A stretch of 64,000 nucleotides of DNA from Treponema sp. (GTDB lineage: Bacteria > Spirochaetota > Spirochaetia > Treponematales > Treponemataceae), in contig JAFUTH010000007.1 in the NCBI GenBank assembly GCA_017484285.1, positions 62,001-126,000 of the forward strand, read 5' to 3'. A program made the position numbers and the translations under genes. The first letter of the stretch is position 1; the number at the start of each line of letters is the position of its first letter. Below, one piece after another: positions 48,905 to 57,424 of the stretch. The notes beneath the pieces are model-generated. The model saw nothing but the letters and a program-made list of their open reading frames with translations, had not been told where the DNA came from and searched no databases.

Positions 48905-49147
48905 ATGACAAAAGACGAACTCTATTCAAAACTCAAAGAAATTCTTATTACCGAATTTGATATTGACGCTGATTTGATTACTCCCGATGCGCTTATTCAG
49001 GAAGATTTGCAATTGGACTCGATTGATTCCGTTGACATGATTGTAAAAGTAAAGCCGTTTTTGAATTCAGCGATTGCACCCGATGCATTCAAGTCAGTCA
49101 AAACCGTGCAAGACGTGGTCAATATCCTCGAGCCACTCACAAAATAA
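48905..49147 (+). CDS. Acyl carrier protein 3
   Basis: 80 aa from ATG 48905, with the phosphopantetheine site LQLDSIDSVD (Ser39). The longer in-frame reading from 48839 is not shared by ACP 2. Its stop touches the GTG of the following ligase gene, so the two are translated together; this ACP may be the carrier loaded by that ligase. Confidence 0.9.
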   Translation: MTKDELYSKLKEILITEFDIDADLITPDALIQEDLQLDSIDSVDMIVKVKPFLNSAIAPDAFKSVKTVQDVVNILEPLTK

Positions 49148-51214
49148 GTGAAACTGTTTTCCAAAATTCTTTTCGTTGTTCTCTCAATACTTTATCCGCT
49201 CGTTGTTTTTTCGTGCCTTGTGATTTTTCATGTGCCGATTAAGATTTTCTCGCTGTTTATCGTTTTTATCGCGCTTGTGTATCTGCTCATGGCGACGGGT
49301 GGAAGTCGTGCGGGCGGGGAATCGTCTTTGGGCGCGCGGCTCAAAAAAAATCTTCGCTTGCTCGTGAGTGCGGGGCTTTTGCTTGCGGCGGGGCTTATCT
49401 GCCTTGCCACAGGTCAGACGCTTTTTATCAAGCTCTATCCCGTGCTGATGAATGTGATTTTTCTGTTCACTTTTGGGAGCACGCTCTTTTTGCCGCCGAA
49501 TATCTGCTTTCGCTTTGCCTGTCTCGCGCAAAAAAACTTGGCGACATCGCACATTTCGCGCCGTGTTGAGAAGTATTGCTTTAAAGTCACGGTGATATGG
49601 TGCGTGTTTTTTATTCTGAATGGCGCGGCGGCACTGTACACAGTTTTTAGTAAAAGTGATAAAATGTGGTCGATTTATAACGGCGGAATTGCATACGCTT
49701 TGATGGGCGTTCTTTTTGCCGTGGAATTTCTTGTGCGAATGGTGGTGAATTCAAAAATGCCGAAACTTGCGTATATTTCAAAATTCAATGCTCAAAGCTG
49801 GCCGCTCGACAAAATTATGTGCTATGAGCGAAAGTGGAGCGACAAAAAATACCTCACGTGGAGCGATTTCCTTGCTACGAGCGCAAAAATGCGCCGTTTT
49901 ATCAAAAGTCACGGCGAGTGCGAAAAATGGATTCTCCATTGCGAAGATTACTGGCTCTTTTTGTGTACTTTCATTGCGCTCTTGCAGTGCAAAAAAGAAG
50001 TGCTCCTCACCGCGAACATCAGCCCGCTGTTTTTAAATGAGATGAAAGAAGGAGCGGGAAGCACGACGCTTTTCCTCACTGACCAGACCGAAGTTGAGGG
50101 AAAGCCAATCGAAGACGCATTCTTTATCCCGAAGATTCTTGAAGATGAGACCGAGCCGACTGAATCTGAAAAAATGACGACTCCCGCAATCGAAAGCGAC
50201 GAAACGAAAATCATTTTGTATACCTCTGGCTCTACGGGGCATCCGAAAGCCGTGCATCAGCGCATGACGGAATTTGAGGCGGACAATGCTTTTATCCTTT
50301 CAAAATGGTACGATGAATTTGCGAGCCGAAAACTGTGCGCGGTCAACTCACAGCACCACATTTACGGCTTTTTGTTCACGATTTCGCTTCCGTTTGCCGC
50401 GGGCGTTCCGTTCCGCCGTAAGCGAATTGAATTCCCCGAAGAATTTGAAGCGTTAGACGATGAATCCTACATGATTATCGCTGTTCCCGCATTCTTAAAG
50501 CGAACCTGCGCCGAATTGGGCGAAAAAAAGTTGCCGCTCAAAAATCCGTGGATTTTCACATCTGGCGGGGCGGTTTCCCCAGAGCTTGCCGTTGACACCA
50601 ACCGCGTGTTCGGATTCTGCCCGCTTGAAGTGTACGGCTCAACCGAGACTTCGGGAATCGCCTACCGCCAGCAGACCAAAAACGGCTTGGTGTGGACTCC
50701 GTTCGACAACGCAAAAATCTGGCTCGACAAGGACGACGGCTGCCTTACGATTATTTCTCCGTACATAAAAGACCCCGCTGGATTCAAAACGGGCGATTTA
50801 GCCGAAATGTATGAAGACGGCACTTTCTTGCTCAAAGGTCGCGCGGATTCCATCGTCAAAATCGAAGAAAAACGCATTTCCGTCACCGAAGTTGAAAACA
50901 GACTCTTGCAAAGCGGACTTGTTGCCGATTGCTCCGTCGTTCCAATGCAAGACAGGAGGCAGTATCTTGCTGCGGCGATTGTCTTGAACGAAGAAGGCAA
51001 GCAGAAATTCGCCACGACCGAAAAATATCTCATAAACCGCCACTTCCACGACTATTTGTTGCAGTTCTTCGAGAATGTGGTTTTGCCGAAAAAATGGCGG
51101 TACCTCGAAAAACTCCCGTGCGATGTGCAGGGCAAAAAACACAAGCCCGAAATTCAGGCATTGTTTGACACTTCGACAGACTCAGCGACTGATGATGAGG
51201 GAGACGAAAAGTGA
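49148..51214 (+). CDS. Membrane-domain/ANL acyl-ACP (AMP-forming) ligase fusion
   Basis: 688 aa from GTG 49148. Residues about 1-200 hold five or six membrane helices and correspond to a small membrane protein that stands alone (ApeG-like) in other clusters. From about 215 the ANL adenylation domain follows: ILYTSGSTGHPKAVHQR (A3, about 357), VYGSTETSG (A5), FKTGDLAEMYEDG (A7) and GRADSIVKIEEKRIS (A8). The predicted role is to activate an aryl or fatty acid starter and load it onto an ACP at the inner membrane (ApeH-like). Confidence 0.86.
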   Translation: MKLFSKILFVVLSILYPLVVFSCLVIFHVPIKIFSLFIVFIALVYLLMATGGSRAGGESSLGARLKKNLRLLVSAGLLLAAGLICLATGQTLFIKLYPVLMNVIFLFTFGSTLFLPPNICFRFACLAQKNLATSHISRRVEKYCFKVTVIWCVFFILNGAAALYTVFSKSDKMWSIYNGGIAYALMGVLFAVEFLVRMVVNSKMPKLAYISKFNAQSWPLDKIMCYERKWSDKKYLTWSDFLATSAKMRRFIKSHGECEKWILHCEDYWLFLCTFIALLQCKKEVLLTANISPLFLNEMKEGAGSTTLFLTDQTEVEGKPIEDAFFIPKILEDETEPTESEKMTTPAIESDETKIILYTSGSTGHPKAVHQRMTEFEADNAFILSKWYDEFASRKLCAVNSQHHIYGFLFTISLPFAAGVPFRRKRIEFPEEFEALDDESYMIIAVPAFLKRTCAELGEKKLPLKNPWIFTSGGAVSPELAVDTNRVFGFCPLEVYGSTETSGIAYRQQTKNGLVWTPFDNAKIWLDKDDGCLTIISPYIKDPAGFKTGDLAEMYEDGTFLLKGRADSIVKIEEKRISVTEVENRLLQSGLVADCSVVPMQDRRQYLAAAIVLNEEGKQKFATTEKYLINRHFHDYLLQFFENVVLPKKWRYLEKLPCDVQGKKHKPEIQALFDTSTDSATDDEGDEK

Positions 51215-51567
51215 TTCACTCGATTCCAGGCGAAGAAGTGCTTGAAAAATCAGAAAATGCTGTTTCTCTCAAAGTAAAAATCGTTGCCGAAAGCGATTAT
51301 TTTGACGGGCATTTCCCGCAGTTTAAATTGCTTCCCGCGGTGGCGCAGATTGATTTGGTCGTTCACTATGCGCAAAAGTATTTTGGGCTTCCCGTTTCGA
51401 CGGCGAACATTAAGCGATTCAAGTTTTCGGATAAAATAGTACCCGACGCGGTGGTGATTTTTAAAATCGCGTTTGATTCTGAAAAAAATCGCGTGTCGTT
51501 TGAGCTTTTGGATGCGGCGGACGAGCGCGTGTATTCGACAGGCACGTATACCGTGCGAAGTGAGTAG
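51211..51567 (+). CDS. Hotdog-fold 3-hydroxyacyl-ACP dehydratase-like protein
   Basis: 118 aa from a GTG that overlaps the ligase stop (GTGA). The motif YFDGHFPQFKLLPAVAQID (about residues 30-48) matches FabZ/ApeI-type dehydratases, with the catalytic His in GHFP. It would dehydrate the 3-hydroxyacyl-ACP in each polyene-extension cycle. The second dehydratase (ApeP-like) is not in the window. Confidence 0.85.
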   Translation: MIHSIPGEEVLEKSENAVSLKVKIVAESDYFDGHFPQFKLLPAVAQIDLVVHYAQKYFGLPVSTANIKRFKFSDKIVPDAVVIFKIAFDSEKNRVSFELLDAADERVYSTGTYTVRSE

Positions 51568-51569
51568 CT

Positions 51570-52337
51570 ATGGCACAGTTCAAACCTTGTATTTTGATTC
51601 CCGTGTATCGGCACGGACGGGCGTGTGTCGAAGTCGTTGAGCACATTCGTCAGTATCATGTTCCGATTATTCTCGTTGACGACGGAAATGCCGAAGAGAC
51701 GAAGCAGTATCTTCGGCATATCAAACAAACTTATCCCGATGTTGAGCTTGTGGTGCTTGGCAAAAATCAGGGAAAGGGCAGGGCGTTCAAGGCGGGCGTA
51801 ATCCGCGCAAAAGAGCTTGGCTATTCGCACATCTTGCAGCTTGACGCGGACGGTCAGCACGACGCGACGCGCATTCCGTTTTTTGTCGAGCGGGCAGAAG
51901 CGTCGCCCTCAAAAATGATTTGCGGCTATCCCGAATACGACGAAACGGCTCCCGGACACCGAAAAAATGCCCACAAATTCGCAAACACCTGGTGCGCGAT
52001 TATCACGTGGAGCAATACGATTGTGGATTCTCTCTGCGGATTCCGCATGTACCCGACTGAGCCGACCTATCGCTTCGTGACAAAAAAATATTTTGATTCC
52101 CGAATGGGCTTCGATGTAGAGATTTTGATTCAGCTCATGTGGGCGGGCGTCGGCACTGAATTCTATCCGGTCAAAGTCACGTATCCGAGCGACGGTATCT
52201 CAAATTTCCACGCATTCAGAGACAACGCCCGCATTTCGTGGGTCTTTACGCGCTTGTTCTGCAAGATGCTTGTGCTTTCGCCCGTTCTTCTGTGGAGAAA
52301 GATTTCTCGACATGCTCAAAATGACGGTGAAAAATGA
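51570..52337 (+). CDS. Family 2 glycosyltransferase
   Basis: 255 aa. The GT-A fold has a nucleotide-binding start (CILIPVYRHG, then ILVDDGNAEETKQYL) and the metal-binding motif LQLDADGQHD (about residues 88-97). DFHAFRDN-like and Met/Gly-rich ends complete the domain. In standard clusters this is fused to the LpxL-like acyltransferase (ApeJ); here the two are separate overlapping genes. It probably adds a sugar to the lipid head or anchor. Confidence 0.88.
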   Translation: MAQFKPCILIPVYRHGRACVEVVEHIRQYHVPIILVDDGNAEETKQYLRHIKQTYPDVELVVLGKNQGKGRAFKAGVIRAKELGYSHILQLDADGQHDATRIPFFVERAEASPSKMICGYPEYDETAPGHRKNAHKFANTWCAIITWSNTIVDSLCGFRMYPTEPTYRFVTKKYFDSRMGFDVEILIQLMWAGVGTEFYPVKVTYPSDGISNFHAFRDNARISWVFTRLFCKMLVLSPVLLWRKISRHAQNDGEK

Positions 52338-53287
52338 GCCAGTGGTACGAAGTCAAGCAGAATCATAATCTCGGCTACAAAATGATGTTTTTCTTGCTGA
52401 AAGCGTTTCCTGCTGTCTTCATGCGGTTTCTTGCGTTTCCGATTGGCTTTTTTTACTGGGCGTTCGGAAAAAAAACACGGAGTATTTCAAAAGACTATCT
52501 GTTGCGAATGGAAGTCTCGCTCCTTTCAGATGTCGAGCATATCGGCAAAAAAAAGATTCCGCGCTCGACGTTCAAGCACATTTCCTCGTTCGCGCTCAAT
52601 TTGGTTGAGAACGTGCAGAGCTGGGCGGGAAAATTCTCTTTTAAAGATGTCGCGTGGCAGGACGATGACGTGCATGATTTGGTCGCGAACATAAACGCGG
52701 GCAAGGGAACGGTCATCGTCATCTCGCACTTGGGGAACGCCCAGATGATGAAAGGCTTGGCGAGTCTCGGGGAGAGCGGCACGGAACGGAAGATGAACAT
52801 CACGACGGTTTCTGACGCAAAGGTGTCGCAGGGATTCAACGCGCTCTTAAACGAAATAAATCCCGACTCGTCTTTTAACATCGTGAGCACGGACAACATC
52901 GGGCCTGAGACGATTATTCTGCTGCAAGAGCGGCTTGAGGCGGGCGGCGTCGTGGTGATTGCCGGCGACCGAGTGAGCGCGCACACGAACCGAAACATAG
53001 AGATTCCGTTTTTGGGCGAGACGGCGCGCTTTCCGTATGGCGTGTTTCTTTTGATTGCGCTGTTGAACGTTCCCACGTATTTTGTGAACGGATTGCGCCA
53101 AAAAGATTTTTCTCTCTCGCCAAAATACGACATGTTCGTCAAAAAGAATCCCGTTTCATTTGACTGCGGCAGAAAGGAGCGCGAGGCGAGAATCACCGAA
53201 AGCGCGCGCGCATATGCCGAAAATCTTGAGCACCTGTGTAAACTGCACCCGTATCAGTGGTATAATTTCTTTGACTTTTGGAGATAA
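52334..53287 (+). CDS. LpxL-like lipid acyltransferase
   Basis: 317 aa with an N-terminal membrane segment (about 12-38). It belongs to the lysophospholipid acyltransferase family of lipid A acylation. The catalytic block VISHLGNAQMMKGLASLG has Gln where the family usually has Glu or Asp in HX4(D/E), so catalysis may be altered. VIAGDRVSAH and FPYGVFLLIAL follow. The start overlaps the glycosyltransferase stop by 4 bp. Confidence 0.82.
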   Translation: MSQWYEVKQNHNLGYKMMFFLLKAFPAVFMRFLAFPIGFFYWAFGKKTRSISKDYLLRMEVSLLSDVEHIGKKKIPRSTFKHISSFALNLVENVQSWAGKFSFKDVAWQDDDVHDLVANINAGKGTVIVISHLGNAQMMKGLASLGESGTERKMNITTVSDAKVSQGFNALLNEINPDSSFNIVSTDNIGPETIILLQERLEAGGVVVIAGDRVSAHTNRNIEIPFLGETARFPYGVFLLIALLNVPTYFVNGLRQKDFSLSPKYDMFVKKNPVSFDCGRKEREARITESARAYAENLEHLCKLHPYQWYNFFDFWR

Positions 53288-53290
53288 ACG

Positions 53291-53731
53291 ATGGCTACAG
53301 AAAATCTTTCGACCGAAATCGAATTCAAAATCGACTTTAATGACTGCGACCCGATGCGCATCGTGTGGCACGGAAATTACATCAATTATTTTGAGCGCGC
53401 GCGCTGTGCCTTGCTCGACAAAATCGGGTACAATTACATCGCAATGGAAGACTCGGGCTATCTGTTCCCGGTGTCTGAAGTGAAGTGCAAGTACATGAAG
53501 TCGCTCCGCTTCGGCGATGTGTGCCGCGCAAAGGCAATCCTTGTCGAATGGGAGAATATGATTAAAATCAATTTTGAGCTGTATAACGCGCGCACGGGCG
53601 AGTTGACCACAAAGGGCACGGTCTCGCAGCTGTGCGTCGATAAGAAAACGGGCGAGACGCAATTTGTCTGCCCAAAAGTATGGACCGATAAGGTCGAAAA
53701 ATGCCTGGCAAATGGAGGATTCTCACAATGA
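53291..53731 (+). CDS. 4-hydroxybenzoyl-CoA-type thioesterase
   Basis: 146 aa hotdog protein with the 4HBT signature FNDCDPMRIVWHGNYINYFERAR (first Asp is the likely catalytic residue). This is an ApeK-type thioesterase, which would free misloaded or finished chains from the ACPs. It starts 3 bp after the previous stop, and its end overlaps the LolA-like start. Confidence 0.88.
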   Translation: MATENLSTEIEFKIDFNDCDPMRIVWHGNYINYFERARCALLDKIGYNYIAMEDSGYLFPVSEVKCKYMKSLRFGDVCRAKAILVEWENMIKINFELYNARTGELTTKGTVSQLCVDKKTGETQFVCPKVWTDKVEKCLANGGFSQ

Positions 53732-54351
53732 AAAAAATGATTATCGCATGTGTGGCGGGATTGCTCGCTGCGCTTTGTTTTGCGCAACAAAATACAAAAA
53801 ACGCTGCCTTTAACGATGTGTGCGTGTCGATTTCGGCGCATAAGGTCACAAAAGGCTCGTTCACGCAGACAAAACTGATTAAAAAAATCTCGCGCGAAAT
53901 CAAATCGTCGGGCACGTTCATTGTGTCGGTCGATGACGGCGTTTTGTGGAACACGCAGAAGCCGTTCGCCTCATCTATGGCAATCACCAAAAACGGCATT
54001 GTGCAGACGGCGGCAAACGGCAAAAAATCAGTCGTGAGCGCGGGAAGCAACGCCACGTTCGAGCAGGTCTCTTCGCTCATGACGTCGCTCTTCAACGGTG
54101 ACGCGGGCGAGCTTGAAAAGAACTTCGAGATTGAATTCATCGGCTCAACGGCAAACTGGAACGTGAACCTCGTGCCGCGCGACGCGTCAATCAAATCGTT
54201 CATCGCGCAGATTGAGATGGCGGGTCGGGCGACGATTGACTCGATGACCTTGCATGAGCCGAGCGGTGACTTTACGAAGTACGAATTTACAAATCAGTCG
54301 TTCACCGACTCGCTCACCGAGAGCGAAAAAGCAGGCTTCAATGCGCAATAA
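53728..54351 (+). CDS. LolA-like periplasmic lipid/lipoprotein carrier
   Basis: 207 aa from ATG 53728, with GGAGG upstream in the thioesterase end. Signal peptide cleaved near CFAQQ (about residue 20). The mature chain has the LolA-fold start KGSFTQTKLIKKISREIKSSG and strand pattern. It would carry the finished lipid across the periplasm (ApeL-type role). It is linked to the MMPL gene by an 11-bp overlap. Confidence 0.85.
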   Translation: MKKMIIACVAGLLAALCFAQQNTKNAAFNDVCVSISAHKVTKGSFTQTKLIKKISREIKSSGTFIVSVDDGVLWNTQKPFASSMAITKNGIVQTAANGKKSVVSAGSNATFEQVSSLMTSLFNGDAGELEKNFEIEFIGSTANWNVNLVPRDASIKSFIAQIEMAGRATIDSMTLHEPSGDFTKYEFTNQSFTDSLTESEKAGFNAQ

Positions 54352-56752
54352 GCTACGGACGATGCCGCACCGCTTTTTTGGGGCGTGGCTGTTGTTTCAC
54401 GGCGCGATTGTGCTCGCGTTTTTGATTTCGCTCGCCGTCTCGCCCAAAATCACGTTCGCGACGAGCCTGTTCGACATTCTTCCGCCGTCTTCTTCGCTTC
54501 ATGAAGTGCAGGCGGCTGACAGTGCGCTTGGCGCAAAGACGGGCAGATCGGTCACGATTTTGGCAAAGGCTCGCTCGTTCGAGACGGCAAAGGCGGCGGC
54601 TTCTGCCTTGTATGCGCGCTATGTAACGGAAACGGCGCTTTCCGATGTGCCAAATCCCGCGTATTTTGACTCTCTTTCGCTTTATGTTGATTCTTCTTCG
54701 GTCGCTGAGCTGAGCGCATGGCTGCATGACTACCGATTTGCGCTTTTGGACGACGAGACGATTGCTCTCTTGGAGAATGGACGCGCCGACGAGCTTGCAG
54801 AAGAGGCACTCGGTGCGGTCTACGGCGCGTTTACGCTCTCGGATTTGTCGAATCTCTCCGAAGACCCCTTCTTGCTTTCCGAAACAAAACTCCGTGCGCT
54901 CCTTGAGGGTGGCGCGGTCTCCAGCACGGCGATGTCGCTCAAAGACGATGTGCTCGCCACTCAGAAAAATGACGCATGGTACGTGCTTGTGCGCGGAACG
55001 CTCTCGGAAAAGGGCGCGGCGCTCGCAAGCAAAAAGAGCACGGTGCGCCATTTGTACGACACGACGGCTTCCCTTGTGCGCGAATTCGCGGAAAGCGGGC
55101 GTGGCGAGATTGAGTTCGTGTTTTCGGGCGTGCCGTTCCACAGCTACGAAAGCTCTTCGAGCGCGCAGACGCAGATTTCAGTGATTTCGACGGTCGCGAT
55201 TGCCCTCATCATCGTTGTGTTTCTGTGGATTTTCCGCTCGCTCGTGCCCGCGCTTGTGTCGGCGCTTGCGGTCGTGTTTTCGTGCGGTATCGGCTTTGTC
55301 TCAACGCTGCTCTTTTTCCGCGGCATTCACGTGCTCACCTTTGTGTTCGGAACGACGCTCATCGGCACGTGCCTCGACTATTCGATTCATTTTTTTGTGA
55401 ACTGGAAGGCAAACGCCGCATGCACGTCGGGAACAGCCGTGCGCGCCCACATTTTGCGCGGCATTACGCTCGGCTTCCTTTCTACGGAGATTTGCTTTGT
55501 CGCGCTTTTTGTCGCTCCGTTCCCGCTCTTAAAGCAGGTGAGCGTGTTTTTGTTTACGGGGCTTGCCGCGGCATACCTGTCGGTCGTTGCGCTCTATCCG
55601 CGCCTGCCGATGCCAAAAAAGCGTGAGGCACATGTTCATCTTCCGCATATTTGCGTGCACGTGCGTTTTGTGCCGTTCATCTTGATGTTTGCCTCGATCG
55701 CGCTCATGTGTGTGCACCGCGATTCGCTCAAAATCCGCAACAATATTCAGGAATTGTACACGATGTCGCCGTCGATGCTCAAAAACGAGATTGAGTCGGC
55801 GCGCGTGTTGGACACTGGCTCGAGCGGCTGGTACTTTATCGTAAAAGCCGATTCCGAAGAAGCATTGCTCCAGCGGCTTGAATCGCTCGATGCGGAGCTT
55901 ACCCGCGCGCAGGAAAGCGGAAAACTCGGTTCGTTCCTGTCGCTCACTCAGTTCATTCCGTCAAAGGCGCATCAAGAAAAAAGCTACCGCGCTGCCGAAA
56001 AACTGCTCCCGCTCGCACCCGCGCAGTTCGATTCGCTTGGACTGGGGCAAGAAGGCGCACTCGCGTACGAAACGGCGTACACGCAGGCGTTCGGAAAGCA
56101 CGTGTCAATCGTTGAAAACGGCGAGCATATCGGAAATTTGCCGAAAACGCTTAAAGACGCGACCGAAAATCTGTGGATTGGCGAGATTGACGGAGATTTT
56201 TACGCGTGCGTGCTTCCGCTCCATGCGCAGAGTGAAGAAGAGGCATTTTTCCGCGCGTATGCCGAGCAGACTGAGGGCGTTTTTTTCGTGAACAAAGTGA
56301 AGGACATTTCCGCCCAGCTCGACATTCTCTCAAAGACGATGCTGCTCATGCTTGCGAGTGCGTTCGTCATCGTGATTGCGATTCTGTTCTTCTGCTACAA
56401 ACCGCGCCTTGTCGTTAAAATCGCGCTCATTCCGCTCTGCGTAACGCTCGTTACGACGGCGGTTCTGTTGCTCTGTAAGATTCCGCTCAGCTTTTTCCCG
56501 GTTACGTCGCTCATCCTCGTCTTCGGGCTTGGCTTGGACTACATCATCTACGCGATTGAGGGGAGCGAGTCACAAAGCGGCAACGCAAGTTTGAACAATT
56601 TCGCGATTCTGCTCTCGTTCGTTACGACCGCGCTTTCATTCGGCGCGCTCGCGCTTTCAACATTCGCGCCCGTGCACATGCTCGGTCTCACGGTGTTTGT
56701 CGGGCTCACCGCCGCCGTCGTAACTGCGCTCTGTGTAACGCACGCGAATTAG
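54341..56752 (+). CDS. MMPL/RND-type lipid exporter
   Basis: 803 aa from ATG 54341 (overlap with the LolA-like gene). The topology is two repeats of one helix, a large periplasmic loop and five helices: helices near 12-32 and 262-385, second loop about 440-640, then about 650-800. FVFGTTLIGTCLDYSIHFF and LIFGLGLDYIIYAIEG are the typical Asp-containing helix-4 motifs for proton coupling. It matches the ApeM-type exporter and probably extracts the polyene lipid for transfer to the outer membrane. Confidence 0.9.
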   Translation: MRNKLRTMPHRFFGAWLLFHGAIVLAFLISLAVSPKITFATSLFDILPPSSSLHEVQAADSALGAKTGRSVTILAKARSFETAKAAASALYARYVTETALSDVPNPAYFDSLSLYVDSSSVAELSAWLHDYRFALLDDETIALLENGRADELAEEALGAVYGAFTLSDLSNLSEDPFLLSETKLRALLEGGAVSSTAMSLKDDVLATQKNDAWYVLVRGTLSEKGAALASKKSTVRHLYDTTASLVREFAESGRGEIEFVFSGVPFHSYESSSSAQTQISVISTVAIALIIVVFLWIFRSLVPALVSALAVVFSCGIGFVSTLLFFRGIHVLTFVFGTTLIGTCLDYSIHFFVNWKANAACTSGTAVRAHILRGITLGFLSTEICFVALFVAPFPLLKQVSVFLFTGLAAAYLSVVALYPRLPMPKKREAHVHLPHICVHVRFVPFILMFASIALMCVHRDSLKIRNNIQELYTMSPSMLKNEIESARVLDTGSSGWYFIVKADSEEALLQRLESLDAELTRAQESGKLGSFLSLTQFIPSKAHQEKSYRAAEKLLPLAPAQFDSLGLGQEGALAYETAYTQAFGKHVSIVENGEHIGNLPKTLKDATENLWIGEIDGDFYACVLPLHAQSEEEAFFRAYAEQTEGVFFVNKVKDISAQLDILSKTMLLMLASAFVIVIAILFFCYKPRLVVKIALIPLCVTLVTTAVLLLCKIPLSFFPVTSLILVFGLGLDYIIYAIEGSESQSGNASLNNFAILLSFVTTALSFGALALSTFAPVHMLGLTVFVGLTAAVVTALCVTHAN

Positions 56753-57414
56753 AAATTCACGCTCCAGGTGCGCTCGGTCTGCATGGTAAGGAGTTCGCCG
56801 AGCGTGACGGTTTCCCTGAGCTTTTTGCGTCCGTCGGGCGAGGCAAACTGAATCGTGAGCTTTCCGCTTACGATTTCGTCGGCGAAGGTCGGACCATACA
56901 TCGAGGCGAGCAAGTCCGTGTATTCGGCGACGCTCATTTTTTCGCCGATGAGCGCGGGAATCATCAGCAAATCGAGGTAGGATTTCACGTCGTCGTTCAG
57001 AAGGTCATAGAACGCGCTGATTTGGTTCGGACCGAGCGTGAGGGTGAGCGAATGCGCGTTTTTTGCGATGATGCCCGCCTGTGAAATCTGGTGTGTCGCG
57101 AGGTGTGGAATCGTTCCCGTCGCGGTGATTTCGGTCGCTGAGGGGAGCGAAACGCTCGTCTCCACCGCTCCGGCTGAGGTGAGCAGGGAAAGCACGTCGG
57201 CTTTATTGAAGAGCGGGGCGTTCGTATCCGCGCCGTTTATGGATTGCAAGGTCTTTGCGGTTGCTTGTGAAAATCCGGTCGAAAAGAAAACCACCGCGTC
57301 GTCGTTACTGCCCGCCTTGACTGAAATCTGAGGCAGGCACGATGAAAGCAAAAGACTCAGCGCGAGAAAAAAAAGGCTGGCACTCATGCGCCGTATGCGA
57401 AAAACAGTCTGCAT
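56749..57414 (-). CDS. Lipoprotein of unknown function
   Basis: 221 aa; ATG 57414 is preferred because AGGG lies upstream at suitable spacing (57435 and 57387 are alternatives). Lipobox LLSSC at about residue 25. The protein has Ser/Thr/Ala-rich mixed segments and no domain I recognise. Its stop overlaps the exporter's stop on the other strand by 4 bp. In standard aryl polyene clusters the exporter is followed by a DUF3261 lipoprotein on the same strand; this one is on the opposite strand and not recognisably of that family. Confidence 0.7.
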   Translation of the reverse strand: MQTVFRIRRMSASLFFLALSLLLSSCLPQISVKAGSNDDAVVFFSTGFSQATAKTLQSINGADTNAPLFNKADVLSLLTSAGAVETSVSLPSATEITATGTIPHLATHQISQAGIIAKNAHSLTLTLGPNQISAFYDLLNDDVKSYLDLLMIPALIGEKMSVAEYTDLLASMYGPTFADEIVSGKLTIQFASPDGRKKLRETVTLGELLTMQTERTWSVNF

Positions 57415-57424
57415 ATGCATATCC

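Noticed and set aside
54353-55141. 262-aa minus-strand reading frame opposite the MMPL gene
   Set aside because: Arg/His-rich shadow of a codon-biased gene; no start signal or family.
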